Assembly: GCA_021781575.1 (NCBI GenBank)
Contig: JAJXWP010000008.1
Location: 1-64,000 of the forward strand
Source: Pseudomonadota bacterium
Lineage (GTDB): Bacteria > Pseudomonadota > Alphaproteobacteria > Rhodospirillales > Magnetospirillaceae
Reading direction: 5' to 3'
Length of the DNA stretch: 64,000 nucleotides
This document shows positions 34,857 to 44,939 of this stretch, piece after piece. The position numbers and the translations under genes are program-made. The notes under the pieces were generated by a model. The model saw only the letters and a list, made by a program, of their open reading frames with translations. It did no database searches and was not told the DNA's origin. Numbering within the stretch: the stretch's first letter is position 1; the number at the start of each line of letters is the position of its first letter.

Positions 34857-34941
34857 GCGCTGACCGGGAAACAACCGCTGGAACCAGTTGCCGACCGCAG
34901 CGTTGAACCTGCATCCGTGGTGGCAGCGAGGGGATCGCGCG

Positions 34942-35556
34942 ATGGCCGACAATGCTCGCCTGTCTGGGGCACCCGACTTTCGCAACGGGATGAACGCCCT
35001 GTTGGCCCGCAATTGGTGGGCGGTGGCGTTGCGGGGGGTGTTCGCGCTGATCTTCGCCGCCCTGGCCGTCCTGTTGCCCGGCATCACCCTGTTGTCGCTG
35101 GTGTTGTTGTTCGCCGCCTACATGCTGGTCGACGGCGTCATGGCCATCGTCGCGGGGGTCAGGGCGGCGGAACGGCACGAACGGTGGGGGCTGCTGCTGG
35201 TCGAGGGGATCATCGATATCGCCGCCGGTATCCTTGCCGTATTGTGGCCGGCCGCCTCGGTGCTGGCCTTCGTCCTTCTGCTGGGGGCATGGGCGGTGGT
35301 AAGCGGGGTGACACTGGCCAGCGCCGCCTTCCGCCTGCACCTTGCCCACGGCCGGTGGCTGATGCTGCTGGGGGGCGTCGTGTCGATCATCTGGGGGATC
35401 CTCGTGGTATTTTTCCCGTTCGTCGGCGCCCTGGTGTTGACCTGGTGGCTTGCCGGCTACGCCGTCGTTTTCGGCATCACCCTGTTGAGCCTAGCCTTCC
35501 GGTTGCGCCGCCGCCATCACGAGCGCCCGCCCATGGGGATGTCCTCGGCGGTTTGA
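34942..35556 (+). CDS. HdeD-family membrane protein
   Basis: 204 aa with six hydrophobic segments arranged as three helical hairpins (ALRGVFALIFAALAVLLPGI, LVLLFAAYMLVDGVMAIVAG and so on). This is the DUF308/HdeD pattern of short acid- or stress-associated membrane proteins. ATG 34942 is used because GAGGGG lies 10 nt upstream and the longer frame adds residues without homology. A His/Arg-rich cytoplasmic tail ends the protein. Its function in this organism is unknown. Confidence 0.82.
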   Translation: MADNARLSGAPDFRNGMNALLARNWWAVALRGVFALIFAALAVLLPGITLLSLVLLFAAYMLVDGVMAIVAGVRAAERHERWGLLLVEGIIDIAAGILAVLWPAASVLAFVLLLGAWAVVSGVTLASAAFRLHLAHGRWLMLLGGVVSIIWGILVVFFPFVGALVLTWWLAGYAVVFGITLLSLAFRLRRRHHERPPMGMSSAV

Positions 35557-35649
35557 GCCGGGAAGCTTGCCAATCCTCTCTACTCGTGGACAAACTGGGA
35601 GGGCGCAAGCGCCAAAGTGGCATTGCGCAGATGGTGGCTTGCGGACGAT

Positions 35650-38205
35650 ATGGTGGACGAAGGCGTCGGGTCGAGCAACTTGGGGGCGGCCGCCGGGCGG
35701 GATGACGGGGCCGCGTCGCCGGCGTGCGGTGTCCTGAGCACCCGGTTTCGCTGGCCGGCCGGCTGGGTTGCGGGGATTACCGCGCTGACCCTCGGCGCCA
35801 TGCTGTTCGTACCGCGTGCCATTCTCCTCACTGATCCGACGCACTACGCCGTCGTTCACTCCGGGCTGGAATTTGTCGCCGTCGCCGTATCGGCCATGGT
35901 CTTCGCGCTGGGCTGGAGCTTGCGCGATGAAGCTCCCAACAGCCATGCGGTCTTGTTGGCCGTTGCCTTCCTGGCGGTCGCCCTGATCGACTTCGCCCAT
36001 ATCTTCTCCTATGCCGGGATGCCTGCTTTCGTCACCCCGAGCGATCCCGAGAAGGCGATCAACTTCTGGCTTGCCGGGCGCTACGTGACCGGCCTGGCCC
36101 TGATGGCGGTGGCTCTGCTGCGCTTGCGCCACTGGACGAAAACCGGGTGTTTCGCCGCACTGGGCGCCGCCGGGGCGGTCGCCGCCGCCGTCTGGTGGCT
36201 TGGCCTGTTCCATCAGGACTGGCTGCCGCGCACCTTCATCGCCGGCAGCGGCCTGACCGGCTTCAAGTCTGCTGCCGAGTACGGGCTGGTGGCCCTTTAC
36301 CTTCTCGCTTCCGTCTTGCTGTTCGAACGGGCACGCCGCGACGATGCGGCCGACCTCTGTTGGCTGGCTGCGGCCGCCTGGGTCCTTGGCCTGGGCGAAC
36401 TATTCTTCGCCGTCTATGTCGATGTCGACGACCTGTTCAATTTCCTCGGCCATGTGTTCAAGGCTCTGGCCTATGGCATGATTTACCAGGCGCTGTTCGC
36501 CGCCGGCGTGCGGGCGCCCTACCGCGCCCTGGCCGACGAGCGGGCGTTGCTGCGCGCCATCATCGATTCCGTGCCCGATCTCATCTTCGTCAAGAACCGG
36601 GCGGCGGTATACGTCGGGTTCAACAAGGCGTTCGCCGCATATTGCGGGCGCAGCGAGGCCGAGGTGGTGGGCAGGCCCGGCTTTGATTTCGCGCCGCGGC
36701 GTCGCGACCCGTCGTGTGGCCCGACCGACCGGGAAATCATGGCTGGCGAGGGGCCTCGGACCTTGGAGGAATGGCTCGAATATCCCGACGGGCGGCGCAG
36801 CCTGGTGGAAACGCTGAAGGCGCCGTTCCGCGGAGCCAACGGCGCCATCCTGGGAATGATCGGCATCTGCCGTGACATCACGGCCCGGCGGCTGGGGGAA
36901 CAGCGGATCGAGCATTTGTCCCATCACGACATCCTGACCGACCTGCCCAACCGGCAACTGATGACCTCGTTGCTGGAGCATGCCATCGGCCGGGCCAAGC
37001 GCGACAACCGGCGGGGTGCTCTGCTGTTTGTCGACCTCGACCGGTTCAAGACGATCAACGACAGCCTCGGCCACGATGCCGGGGACCAGGTGCTGCGGGC
37101 GGCTGCCATGCGCCAGCGCAGCCGCCTTCGCGATATCGACACCCTGGCCCGCATGGGCGGCGACGAATTTGCTGTTCTGCTGGAAGACCTGCCCGATGTC
37201 GAGGAGGCGGCGGCGGTTGCCCAATGCCTGATCGACGAGTTGTCGCGGCCCTTTCTGTTGCCCGGCGGGCACGAGGCGTTCATCGGCGCCAGCGTCGGCA
37301 TCAGCCTGTTTCCCGACGATAGCGATCTGGCGGCCGGAATCATCCAGCGGGCCGACAGCGCCCTGCTTCAAGCCAAGGAAGCCGGGCGGGGGACCTACCG
37401 CTATTACACCGAGGCGTTGACCCGGGCCGCCAACGAGCGCCTGGAAATGGAGGCCCGGCTGCGCCGCGGGTTGGAGCGGGGGGAGTTCGTCCTTCATTAC
37501 CAGCCGCTGGTCTCGTTGGCCGATCGCCACATCAAAGGTGTCGAGGCATTGGTGCGGTGGCGCCGCTCCGGCGGTGAACTGGTGCCGCCGGGGCACTTCA
37601 TTCCTTTGGCCGAGGACACCGGCTTGATCGTTCCCCTGGGGCTATGGGTGGCTCGTGCCGCTTGCTTGCAGATGAAGGCCTGGCTTGACGCGGGCATGAG
37701 AGTTGAGACCATGGCGGTCAATCTGTCGCCTCGGCAGTTCCTGGATGCCGACATCGCCGACAGTATCGGAGCGATCCTCGCCGACACCGGCTTGCCGCCG
37801 CAGCATCTGGAGCTGGAAATCACCGAGACGGCGCTGATGGAGCAGGGTGCCGATGCCGAGGCCAAGCTGAGAGCGCTGAAGGCGCTGGGCGTGCGCCTGG
37901 CCATCGACGATTTCGGCACCGGCTATTCGTCCCTTGCCTATCTGAAGCGCTTCCCCATCGACAAGCTGAAGGTCGATCAGAGCTTCGTCCGCGAGATACC
38001 GGACGATCCCGCCGACACGGAAATCGTCGCCGCGGTGATTGCCTTGGCGAAGAACCTGCGGCTGGAGGTGTTGGCCGAGGGCATCGAGAACGAGGCCCAG
38101 TTCGAATTTCTCAGGCAGCGGGGCTGCGACTCCGGCCAGGGCTTCCTGTTCAGTCGCCCGCTGCCGGCGGACGACATGAAATGGGCTGGAATTACCTTAC
38201 ATTAA
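35650..38205 (+). CDS. MASE3-PAS-GGDEF-EAL cyclic-di-GMP turnover protein
   Basis: About 851 aa. Residues 30-290 form a multi-helix MASE3 membrane sensor (IDFAHIFSYAGMP, YVTGLALMAVALL). A PAS domain follows (IIDSVPDLIFVKNRAAVYVGFNKAF), then GGDEF with an intact MGGDEFAVLL motif, then EAL with intact HIKGVEALVRW, NLSPRQF and DDFGTGYSSLAYL. Both catalytic signatures are complete, so diguanylate cyclase and phosphodiesterase activity are both possible. A GTG 33 bp upstream (35617) is an alternative start; neither has a strong ribosome binding site. Confidence 0.92.
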   Translation: MVDEGVGSSNLGAAAGRDDGAASPACGVLSTRFRWPAGWVAGITALTLGAMLFVPRAILLTDPTHYAVVHSGLEFVAVAVSAMVFALGWSLRDEAPNSHAVLLAVAFLAVALIDFAHIFSYAGMPAFVTPSDPEKAINFWLAGRYVTGLALMAVALLRLRHWTKTGCFAALGAAGAVAAAVWWLGLFHQDWLPRTFIAGSGLTGFKSAAEYGLVALYLLASVLLFERARRDDAADLCWLAAAAWVLGLGELFFAVYVDVDDLFNFLGHVFKALAYGMIYQALFAAGVRAPYRALADERALLRAIIDSVPDLIFVKNRAAVYVGFNKAFAAYCGRSEAEVVGRPGFDFAPRRRDPSCGPTDREIMAGEGPRTLEEWLEYPDGRRSLVETLKAPFRGANGAILGMIGICRDITARRLGEQRIEHLSHHDILTDLPNRQLMTSLLEHAIGRAKRDNRRGALLFVDLDRFKTINDSLGHDAGDQVLRAAAMRQRSRLRDIDTLARMGGDEFAVLLEDLPDVEEAAAVAQCLIDELSRPFLLPGGHEAFIGASVGISLFPDDSDLAAGIIQRADSALLQAKEAGRGTYRYYTEALTRAANERLEMEARLRRGLERGEFVLHYQPLVSLADRHIKGVEALVRWRRSGGELVPPGHFIPLAEDTGLIVPLGLWVARAACLQMKAWLDAGMRVETMAVNLSPRQFLDADIADSIGAILADTGLPPQHLELEITETALMEQGADAEAKLRALKALGVRLAIDDFGTGYSSLAYLKRFPIDKLKVDQSFVREIPDDPADTEIVAAVIALAKNLRLEVLAEGIENEAQFEFLRQRGCDSGQGFLFSRPLPADDMKWAGITLH

Positions 38206-38262
38206 TACTATATAAGATATTATCGCTTGCGCACATGACTGTTGTGTGAGGTAAAATGAATT

Positions 38263-38487
38263 ATGGCAAAGAAGCGTGAAGCTCTTGAGGTGGGTTTTGC
38301 CTTTATAAAGGCGGAAGATCGTCAGAATAACGTTTGGGTTGTCGATAGAATTTGGACACACGTCGATGGATTGCTTTATGCAAACCTGAGGCGTGAGCGG
38401 AATCCAAACGACGTCATCACCGTATCTGTGTCGACTTTGGCCGATCGTCTGTACTGGCGGCGGGTCGAGCACGCGGTGGCGGCATAG
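38263..38487 (+). CDS. Small hypothetical protein
   Basis: 74 aa, unrecognised. It has a good Shine-Dalgarno (GAGGTAAA, 8 nt before the ATG). An AT-rich stretch just upstream (TACTATATAAGATATTATCG, 38206-38225) could serve as a promoter. The sequence KKREALEVGFAFIKAEDRQNNVWVVDRIW then LYANLRRERNPNDVITVSVSTL reads as a compact beta-rich domain. It follows the GGDEF-EAL gene by 57 bp but probably has its own promoter. Codon use looks less GC-biased than its neighbours. Confidence 0.65.
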   Translation: MAKKREALEVGFAFIKAEDRQNNVWVVDRIWTHVDGLLYANLRRERNPNDVITVSVSTLADRLYWRRVEHAVAA

Positions 38488-38493
38488 GGTTCG

Positions 38494-38523
38494 TTCGGCG
38501 ACGATCGGGCGATTGTCGCCGAA
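38494..38523 (+). terminator. Long hairpin after the small ORF
   Basis: TTCGGCGACGATCG (38494-38507) and CGATTGTCGCCGAA (38510-38523) pair over 14 positions with one mismatch (a G:U in RNA), leaving a 2-nt loop. It begins 7 nt after the stop codon of the small gene. There is no T-run, so if it terminates transcription it does so without a U-tract. Its 3' arm is the first copy of the 27-bp tandem repeat. Confidence 0.4.
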
Positions 38524-38587
38524 TGGCGCCTGCGGGCGATTGTCGCCGAATGGCGCCTGCGGGTGATTGTCGCCGAATGGCGCCTGA
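38507..38587. repeat. Three tandem 27-bp repeats
   Basis: Three copies occupy 38507-38533, 38534-38560 and 38561-38587. The unit begins GGGCGATTGTCGCCGAATGG and ends CGCCTGC. Copies 1 and 2 are identical; copy 3 differs at two positions. They lie between the small ORF and the phosphopantetheinyl transferase, outside both. There are no unique spacers, so this is not a CRISPR array. On the minus strand the unit could encode a nine-residue repeat, but no supported gene is there. Confidence 0.9.
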
Positions 38588-38639
38588 CGGCCTGCGAGGA
38601 AATTAGTGAAGTGATCCGTCACCTCCGCTTCCGCGTCTT

Positions 38640-39398
38640 ATGAACCAAGGCCAACAGGCTGGATGGGGGCGGGCACTGGCCGAAAAGAACGCCATTCCTT
38701 GGGTATCGGTCGCCTGGATCAGGGTGGCCAGTGACTTTCCGTTCGACGGTGTACGGGCGCGGCTCGATTCCACCGAGCGGGAGCAAGCCGGCCTCTTTCG
38801 CTTTGTCGAGGAACGCAACACTTTCGCCGCCGCCCACGCTTTGCTGCGTTATCAGCTCGACCGTCTCGCCGGCGGGCACCATGCCTGGCGGTTCCGCCAG
38901 CTTGCCAGCGGCAAGCCGGCGGTGGACCAGGGCTTGCCGCAGCTGCCGTTCAGTCTGTCGCATAGCCGCGGCATGGCGGCGGTGGCGGTAAGCAGCGGTC
39001 TGCCGGTCGGGGTCGATGTCGAGGCCATGGTGGCCTTGACCGGCGACCGGGGCCTGGGCGAGCTGGTATTGGCACCGGCCGAGCGAGCCGCCCTTGCCGC
39101 AGCGATCGATGAAGGCGAGTGGCGTGACCGGTTCTTCTCCTTCTGGACTTTGAAGGAGGCGGTGATCAAGGCCACCGGCCAAGGTCTGGCGGCCGATCTG
39201 CCAGGGTTCGCCGTCGCCCTTGTGCCGCCCCGCCTACTCACCGCAGGTCCCGACGGCAGCCCCGCCGATCACTGGAGCCTGCATGCGCGAGCCATGGGAG
39301 CCCACCGTCTGGCGGTGGCGGTGAAGACCTCAGGAAGCGTGGAACCCGATTTCCGCCTCGAGGAGGTGGCACCCGGCACCTTGCTCCGCAGTTCCTGA
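38640..39398 (+). CDS. Sfp/Gsp-type 4'-phosphopantetheinyl transferase
   Basis: 252 aa. It transfers phosphopantetheine from CoA to the conserved serine of carrier proteins. The magnesium-binding motif is GVDVEAM (residues 124-130) and the second motif is FFSFWTLKEAVIKATG (166-180), with catalytic E/K in WTLKEA. SLSHSRGMAAVAV precedes them, as in Sfp-type enzymes. AcpS-type transferases are about half this length, so this one is meant for secondary metabolism or broad carriers. The obvious client in the window is the ACP at 24022-24300. The ATG at 38640 lacks a strong ribosome binding site; the true start could be slightly downstream. Confidence 0.9.
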   Translation: MNQGQQAGWGRALAEKNAIPWVSVAWIRVASDFPFDGVRARLDSTEREQAGLFRFVEERNTFAAAHALLRYQLDRLAGGHHAWRFRQLASGKPAVDQGLPQLPFSLSHSRGMAAVAVSSGLPVGVDVEAMVALTGDRGLGELVLAPAERAALAAAIDEGEWRDRFFSFWTLKEAVIKATGQGLAADLPGFAVALVPPRLLTAGPDGSPADHWSLHARAMGAHRLAVAVKTSGSVEPDFRLEEVAPGTLLRSS

Positions 39399-39438
39399 GG
39401 GGGAGAGCCCCGGCAACCGGGCGAGTCCCGTGCTGATC

Positions 39439-41931
39439 TCAGCCAAGGACGATGTGCGCCAGGGCTTTTCTGAGATCGTCGGCTCCGACCGGTTTGTGCA
39501 ACATCATGAATCCTGTGCCATGGACCTCCCGGATCCGTTGGGGCTCGGTGTCTCCGGTGATGATCAGTGTCGGGATGGAACGGCCGCATTGCGTACCGAT
39601 CGCCCGTGCCGCCTCGATGCCGGTTTCCGACTGGCGCAGCCGGTAATCGGCCAGAACGATGTCGGGCCCGCCGGGCATGCCGCGGATGCGGCGCCTGGCC
39701 TCGTTGCCGGTGCCGGCTTCGATGACAGTGAACCCCCAGCTTTCGAGCATCATGCACAGGCTGGCCCTGACGATCGGCTCGTCATCGATGACCAGGGCCG
39801 TTTTGCCTTGGCCGAAAGGTCCCGCTTGCGACATGGGTTCGGGCTGGGCCGCGTCGGCTGCCGCCGGGAGGAACACCGAAAATCGTGATCCGCGCCCGAG
39901 GCGGGAGGCGACATCGATCCGCCCGCCGATAAGCCCGAGTAGACGGCGGACGATGGCCAAGCCCAGTCCGAGACCCATGGTGCGGTCCCGTGCCTCGTTT
40001 CCGACCTGGAAATATTCGTCGAAGATGGCCTTCTGGTGCTCCGGGGAAATGCCCATGCCGCTGTCGATCACGTCGATGCGGACCTCGCAGCCAAGCTGTC
40101 GGCAACACATGATGATGCCGCCGGTCTCGGTATAGCGCAGCGCGTTTTCAACCAGGTTGCGCAGCACACGTTCGAGGAATTCCGGATCGGCCAGGGCGGA
40201 CATGGACCTGCCGCGGGTGCGCAGGCGAAGGCCCCGCTCTTCCGCCCGCACCGCGTATTCCTCGCCAAAGCGGCCGAGCATCGCGCCGATGTCGATTGGC
40301 AGGATCTTGGGCAGGACGACGCCGGCATCCAAGCGGGACAGATCGAGCAGGCCGTTCAGCATGATGGTCAAAGCATCCACCGCCTGTTCCATGAATTTGA
40401 TCGGCTTCGCCAGCTTACTTCCGGCCGTGCCTTCCCTGAGTGCGGCGAGGAACAGGACGAGCGACTGAACCGGCTGGCGCAAGTCGTGACTGGCCGTGGC
40501 GAGAAACTTGCTTTTGGCGAGATTGGCGCGATCGGCCTCCGACTTGGCCTGTCGGAGGGCATCCTCCATGGCGATGCGGTCGGTGATGTCCTGGTTGACG
40601 ATGATCGTTCCCTGGATCCCGCCACCGCCGTCCCTGAGCGGGATGGCAGAGTTGAGGATGACCTTGCGGCGGCCGTCGAAGGTCTCTATTTCGATTTCCT
40701 CGTTCAGCGACACCTCGCCCCGAGCGATGGCGCGCGCTGCCGCCCATTCCGTCGGGGCGACGGGGCGGCCGTCGCGCCGCCACCAGCCTTTGAACTGGCC
40801 GTAGCCCGAGATATTGACTTGGCGCTCGCCACCCCAGATTTCTTTGGCCATGGGGTTGCTGTAGACGATCTTCCCGTCCTGCCCGGCATACCAGACGCCT
40901 ACCGGCAGGTAGTCCAGCACAGTGGCGAAATGAGCTCGCTCCTGCCGCAACTGATCCTCGACCCGGCGCCGCTTGGTGACATCGGTGAAAAAAATGGCGA
41001 CACGGTCGTCGTTCAGGTAATGGATCGAGGCGTCATACCAGCGATCGAGCGCGGCGAAATATTCCTCGGCCCGTACATTGCCGTCGGTCGCCGCGTGGTC
41101 CAGCGCCTGCAGCCAGGCGTCACTCACCGGGCCGAACACGCCGACCAGGGTCTTGCCCACCACCTCCTCCGGCGCCAAGCCGGTCAATGCCCGGAACCAT
41201 GGCGCCACCGTGACGAAGCGGTAATCGCACACCCGGCCGGCGGCGTCGCGGATCAACGTCGCGGTGATGAACCCTTCGGTCAAGGTGTTGAACAACGTTC
41301 GAAAGCGTTCCTCGCTGTCGCGCAGCGCCGCCATTTCGAAAACATGGTCGGGGTTGCAGGTCAGGCACATGAAGCCTGTGGCCTGCTGGAACAGCTTGCC
41401 GGCGCGTTCACGCTCGGCCCTTGCCCGGCGCTCGGCCAACACCCGCTCGGTGGTGTCGGCGACGATGGCGACGATGCCGGCCGGTGCATTGCACTCGTCG
41501 AGAACGGGTGAGCAGTCAAGGTTCATCCACACCTGTTCCGGCCGGCCGTTGCGCTGCAGCGTCAGTTCCAGATCCTTGTGGGACAGAGCGCCGCCGGCGA
41601 GACCGACCCGCATCGCGTTGGCATGGAGGCCGGCGAGTTCGGGCCAGCCCTCCCGTATCGGGGCACCCAGGAGGCGCGGATGGTGGTTGCCGACGAACGC
41701 CGCGTAGGCGTCGTTGTAGAACATGACGCCGTCTTGGCCCCACAACAGGGCCATCGCGATCGGCGAGCGCAGCAGCAGACCCAGGGTGGTTTTCAAGCAT
41801 TGTGGCCAGGAAGCGATGGGGCCGAGCGACGTCGAGGCCCAATCCTGGGCCGCGATCATCGCTCCCAGGTGGCCATCGCCCGCGAGGAAAGCGAGGCCTG
41901 GGTCGGTGATGGGAGGATGATTTGACACCAT
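39439..41931 (-). CDS. Multi-PAS hybrid histidine kinase
   Basis: 830 aa from ATG 41931. Soluble PAS sensor domains occupy residues 1-160, 185-330 and 335-465. A HisKA carries the ASHDLRQPVQ H-box (H near residue 484), followed by HATPase_c (LVENALRYTE, DSGMGISPEH, GLGLGLAIV) and a C-terminal receiver (VLADYRLRQSE). It shares H-box and receiver style with the kinase at 16686. Within it, LFQQATGFMCLTCNPDHVFE looks like the first 20 residues of another PAS domain that stops abruptly and runs into MAALRDSEERF, the next PAS linker. That suggests an internal deletion. An in-frame extension beyond 41931 has no homology. Confidence 0.9.
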   Translation of the reverse strand: MVSNHPPITDPGLAFLAGDGHLGAMIAAQDWASTSLGPIASWPQCLKTTLGLLLRSPIAMALLWGQDGVMFYNDAYAAFVGNHHPRLLGAPIREGWPELAGLHANAMRVGLAGGALSHKDLELTLQRNGRPEQVWMNLDCSPVLDECNAPAGIVAIVADTTERVLAERRARAERERAGKLFQQATGFMCLTCNPDHVFEMAALRDSEERFRTLFNTLTEGFITATLIRDAAGRVCDYRFVTVAPWFRALTGLAPEEVVGKTLVGVFGPVSDAWLQALDHAATDGNVRAEEYFAALDRWYDASIHYLNDDRVAIFFTDVTKRRRVEDQLRQERAHFATVLDYLPVGVWYAGQDGKIVYSNPMAKEIWGGERQVNISGYGQFKGWWRRDGRPVAPTEWAAARAIARGEVSLNEEIEIETFDGRRKVILNSAIPLRDGGGGIQGTIIVNQDITDRIAMEDALRQAKSEADRANLAKSKFLATASHDLRQPVQSLVLFLAALREGTAGSKLAKPIKFMEQAVDALTIMLNGLLDLSRLDAGVVLPKILPIDIGAMLGRFGEEYAVRAEERGLRLRTRGRSMSALADPEFLERVLRNLVENALRYTETGGIIMCCRQLGCEVRIDVIDSGMGISPEHQKAIFDEYFQVGNEARDRTMGLGLGLAIVRRLLGLIGGRIDVASRLGRGSRFSVFLPAAADAAQPEPMSQAGPFGQGKTALVIDDEPIVRASLCMMLESWGFTVIEAGTGNEARRRIRGMPGGPDIVLADYRLRQSETGIEAARAIGTQCGRSIPTLIITGDTEPQRIREVHGTGFMMLHKPVGADDLRKALAHIVLG

Positions 41932-42081
41932 CGATTGCGTTATCGTGCCTTTAAATCGCCGTAAAGTCGGTACAAACGCGCCGCCTGTCAAATGATCTCG
42001 GCCGGCCGGGTGGCGACTACTCCATTTGCGCACACCACGCCTGCCGTCGGTGCCACCACGGCAACAGTGCGGTTCGCGATC

Positions 42082-42489
42082 TCAGGCTTTGTCGAGTTCG
42101 TCAAGGATCGGGCAGTCGGGGCGCTCATCGCCATGGCAGCGCTCCGCCAGTACCGCGATCATGGTGCGAATGGCGCTCAGTTCGGCGATCTTGCGATCGA
42201 GCTCGGCAACATGGCGCAAAGCCAATGCCTTCACCTCGCGGCTGGCCCGATTGCGGTCGCGATAGAGGGCCAGCAGCTCTCCGACATCCTTCAGCGAGAA
42301 GCCCAGGCCGCGGGCACGGTGGATGAAGCGCAGCGTCTGCACCTCGGACTCGCCATAGCTGCGGTAGCGGTTGTCGCCGCGTGCCGCCGGGGCGATGATA
42401 CCGGCATCCTCGTAAAAGCGGATGGTCTTCGGCGGCACACCGGAGCGCTTCGCCGCCTCGCCGATGGTCATGCCTCCTTTCACGTTCAT
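42082..42489 (-). CDS. cueR: MerR-family copper-responsive regulator (CueR-like)
   Basis: 135 aa. The N-terminal helix-turn-helix ([24 protein letters not shown]) and the coiled-coil region ([26 protein letters not shown]) are MerR-type. The C-terminal metal loop has CHGDERPDC with two cysteines, as in CueR, which binds Cu(I). The gene follows copA and overlaps it by 4 bp, so it is expressed with its target. The promoter with a 19-bp spacer at 44940-44970 is the expected binding site. Confidence 0.92.
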   Translation of the reverse strand: MNVKGGMTIGEAAKRSGVPPKTIRFYEDAGIIAPAARGDNRYRSYGESEVQTLRFIHRARGLGFSLKDVGELLALYRDRNRASREVKALALRHVAELDRKIAELSAIRTMIAVLAERCHGDERPDCPILDELDKA

Positions 42490-44891
42490 CCTGTCGTCCT
42501 CCCCGCCGCTGGCCGCCAGCGGCGCAGAAGCAAGGCGTTCGACACGACGCTCACCGACGAGGCTGCCATCGCCGCTCCGGCGATCACCGGGCTCAACAGA
42601 CCGGCCGCCGCCGCCGGCATGCCGATGACGTTATAGAAGAAGGCCCAGAACAGCCCCTGGCGGATCTTGCGATAGGTCGCCCGACTGATGGCGATGGCAT
42701 CGACGATCAGCAGCGGATCGCCGCGCATCAGGGTGATGCCGGCGGCTTCCATGGCGACGTCGGTGCCATTGTCCATGGCGATTCCGACATCGGCGGCGGC
42801 CAGCGCCGGCGCGTCGTTGATGCCCTCGCCGACCATGCCGACGCGGCGTCCTTCCGCCTGCAGCCGACGGATCTCAACCGCCTTGTCACCCGGCAGCACG
42901 CCGGCGAGCACGTGGGTGATGCCAAGTTCCGCCGCCACCGCGTCGGCGGTCCGCCGGTTGTCGCCGGTCAGCAGGACGGTATGGATGCCTGCCGACTGCA
43001 GTCGGCGCACCGCTTCCTGTGCCGTCGGTTTGAGCGGATCGGCGACGGCGATGAGGCCGAGCGGCTGCGGCGACGGCTCCAGGGCGGCAACCCACATCAC
43101 CGTTTTTGCCTGCTCCTCCAGGTGTTCGGCGAGGGCGGCGAGGGCCGTTACCGGCACGGCATGCTCCTCCATCAGTCGGCGGCTGCCGATGGCGACGGCG
43201 CGGCCACCGACGCGGGCTGTCAGTCCTTTGCCCGCCTGGCCGGCGAAATCGGTCAGCGGCGGCAGCGCAAGTCCGCGGGCGCGTGCCAGCACCGCGCGGG
43301 CCAGCGGATGCTCGCTGCCGGTCTGTGCCGCCGCGGCCAGGGCCAGCAGTTCGGCTTCACCGATGCCGCCGGGAACGACGTCGGTGACTGCCGGCTTGCC
43401 TTCGGTCAGCGTGCCGGTCTTGTCGAGCACCACGGTGTCGAGGCGGTGCGCCTGTTCCAGCGCTTCGGCGTCGCGGATGAGAATACCGGCCCGCGCCGCC
43501 GCTCCGGTCCCTACCATCAGTGCCGTTGGCGTCGCCAGTCCCAGCGCGCAGGGACAGGCGATCACCATCACCGACACGGCGGCGATAAGCGCCGTCCCGG
43601 CGTCATGTCCGACCAGCCACCAGCCAAGGAATGCCAATGCCGCCGCCGCCAGGACCACGGGCACGAACACCGCCGCGACGCGATCGACCAGCCGCTGCAC
43701 CGGCGGCTTCTTCGCTTGCGCGTTCTCGACCAGGGCAATGATGCGGAACAGGGTGGACTGCTCGCCGACGGCTGTGGTCTCGACGCGGAGCAGGCCGGAT
43801 CCGTTGATCGAGCCGCCGACCACCTTGTCGCCGGGTGCCTTGGCTACCGGCAGGCTTTCGCCGGTCAGCAGGCTCTCGTCGACATCGCCACGGCCGGAGA
43901 CGACGACGCCGTCCACCGGCAGCTTCTCGCCCGGCCGCACTACGACGACGTCGCCATGAGCGACCGCCGCCACCGGAAGTTCGATTTCGCCGCCGTCGCG
44001 CTCCACGCGTGCCCGCTCGGGGCGGAGCGACATCAGGGCGCGGATGGCCAGGGTGGTGGAGCGCTTGGCGCGCGCCTCCAACCCCTTGCCCAGCATCACC
44101 AGCGCGATCACCACCGCCGCTGCCTCGAAATAGAGGTGATGGCCAGCGCCGCCGAGCAGCAGGGCGAGGCTGTAGAAATAGGCGGCCGAGGTGCCCAACG
44201 CCACCAGCAGATCCATGTTGCCGGTCAGGCCTTTGACCGCCTTCCACGCGCCGGCATAGAAGCGGCCGCCGATAACGAACTGCACCGGCGTCGCCAGGGC
44301 GAGTTCCAGCCAGCCCGGCAGTGGCAAGCCGAACATCGGTAGCAGCAGCGGTGCGCTTAAGGCCACCGCGGCGGCGACCCGCCAGATTTCGCGCCGCAGG
44401 CGGCGATCTTCGGCTTCGGCGATCTGTCGGTCACGCTCCACGTCACCGGTCAGCAGTTCGGCGCCAAAGCCGGTGCGGCGTATCGCGGCGATGAGGTCGG
44501 AAGCTCTCGCGGCTCCGGCGATCGCCTCGACCGCTGCCTTTTCGCTGGCGAGATTAACCTCGGCGGAGAGCACGCCGGGCACCTTGGCCAGGGCTTTTTC
44601 CACCCGGCCGGCGCAACTGGCGCAGGTCATGCCCGAGATCGCCAGTTCGCGCCGTTCCCTGCCCACCGCGTAGCCGGCGCGCACCACGGCCTGGGCCAGC
44701 ATCGCCGGGTCGGCCTTGGCCGGATCGAAGCGGATGTCGGCCCGTTCCGCCGTAAGATTGACCGTGGCTTCGACGCCCGGGAGGGCGGAAAGCACCTTCT
44801 CTACCCGGCCGGCGCAGGTGGCGCAGGTCATCCCCTCGATGGGCAGGACGACATGGCCCCGTTCGACGGCAGTGGCTTCGGCCGCGTGCAT
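42486..44891 (-). CDS. copA: Cu(I)-translocating P1B-type ATPase CopA
   Basis: 801 aa. Two N-terminal HMA domains carry GMTCATC (C23, C26) and GMTCASC (C90, C93). The membrane CPC motif is [11 protein letters not shown]; the phosphorylation motif is [15 protein letters not shown]-type hinge is present as [10 protein letters not shown]. It exports Cu(I) from the cytoplasm. Start ATG 44891 is chosen because GAGAGGG lies 5 nt upstream. The in-frame ATGs at 44930 and 44927 would lie at or within a few bases of the transcription start expected from the CueR-type promoter. It is co-transcribed with cueR. Confidence 0.94.
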   Translation of the reverse strand: MHAAEATAVERGHVVLPIEGMTCATCAGRVEKVLSALPGVEATVNLTAERADIRFDPAKADPAMLAQAVVRAGYAVGRERRELAISGMTCASCAGRVEKALAKVPGVLSAEVNLASEKAAVEAIAGAARASDLIAAIRRTGFGAELLTGDVERDRQIAEAEDRRLRREIWRVAAAVALSAPLLLPMFGLPLPGWLELALATPVQFVIGGRFYAGAWKAVKGLTGNMDLLVALGTSAAYFYSLALLLGGAGHHLYFEAAAVVIALVMLGKGLEARAKRSTTLAIRALMSLRPERARVERDGGEIELPVAAVAHGDVVVVRPGEKLPVDGVVVSGRGDVDESLLTGESLPVAKAPGDKVVGGSINGSGLLRVETTAVGEQSTLFRIIALVENAQAKKPPVQRLVDRVAAVFVPVVLAAAALAFLGWWLVGHDAGTALIAAVSVMVIACPCALGLATPTALMVGTGAAARAGILIRDAEALEQAHRLDTVVLDKTGTLTEGKPAVTDVVPGGIGEAELLALAAAAQTGSEHPLARAVLARARGLALPPLTDFAGQAGKGLTARVGGRAVAIGSRRLMEEHAVPVTALAALAEHLEEQAKTVMWVAALEPSPQPLGLIAVADPLKPTAQEAVRRLQSAGIHTVLLTGDNRRTADAVAAELGITHVLAGVLPGDKAVEIRRLQAEGRRVGMVGEGINDAPALAAADVGIAMDNGTDVAMEAAGITLMRGDPLLIVDAIAISRATYRKIRQGLFWAFFYNVIGMPAAAAGLLSPVIAGAAMAASSVSVVSNALLLRRWRPAAGRTTG

Positions 44892-44939
44892 GCGTTCCCT
44901 CTCCGGCGGTTGTCTTGAAGATTCCATCATACTGGAAGG

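Noticed and set aside
38507-38587. CRISPR array
   Set aside because: Three contiguous 27-bp copies with no spacers between them and no cas genes in the window.
38197-38622. Minus-strand ORF with nine-residue APFGDNRPQ-type repeats
   Set aside because: It is antisense to the small gene at 38263, which has a good ribosome binding site; the peptide repeat only reflects the 27-bp DNA repeat.
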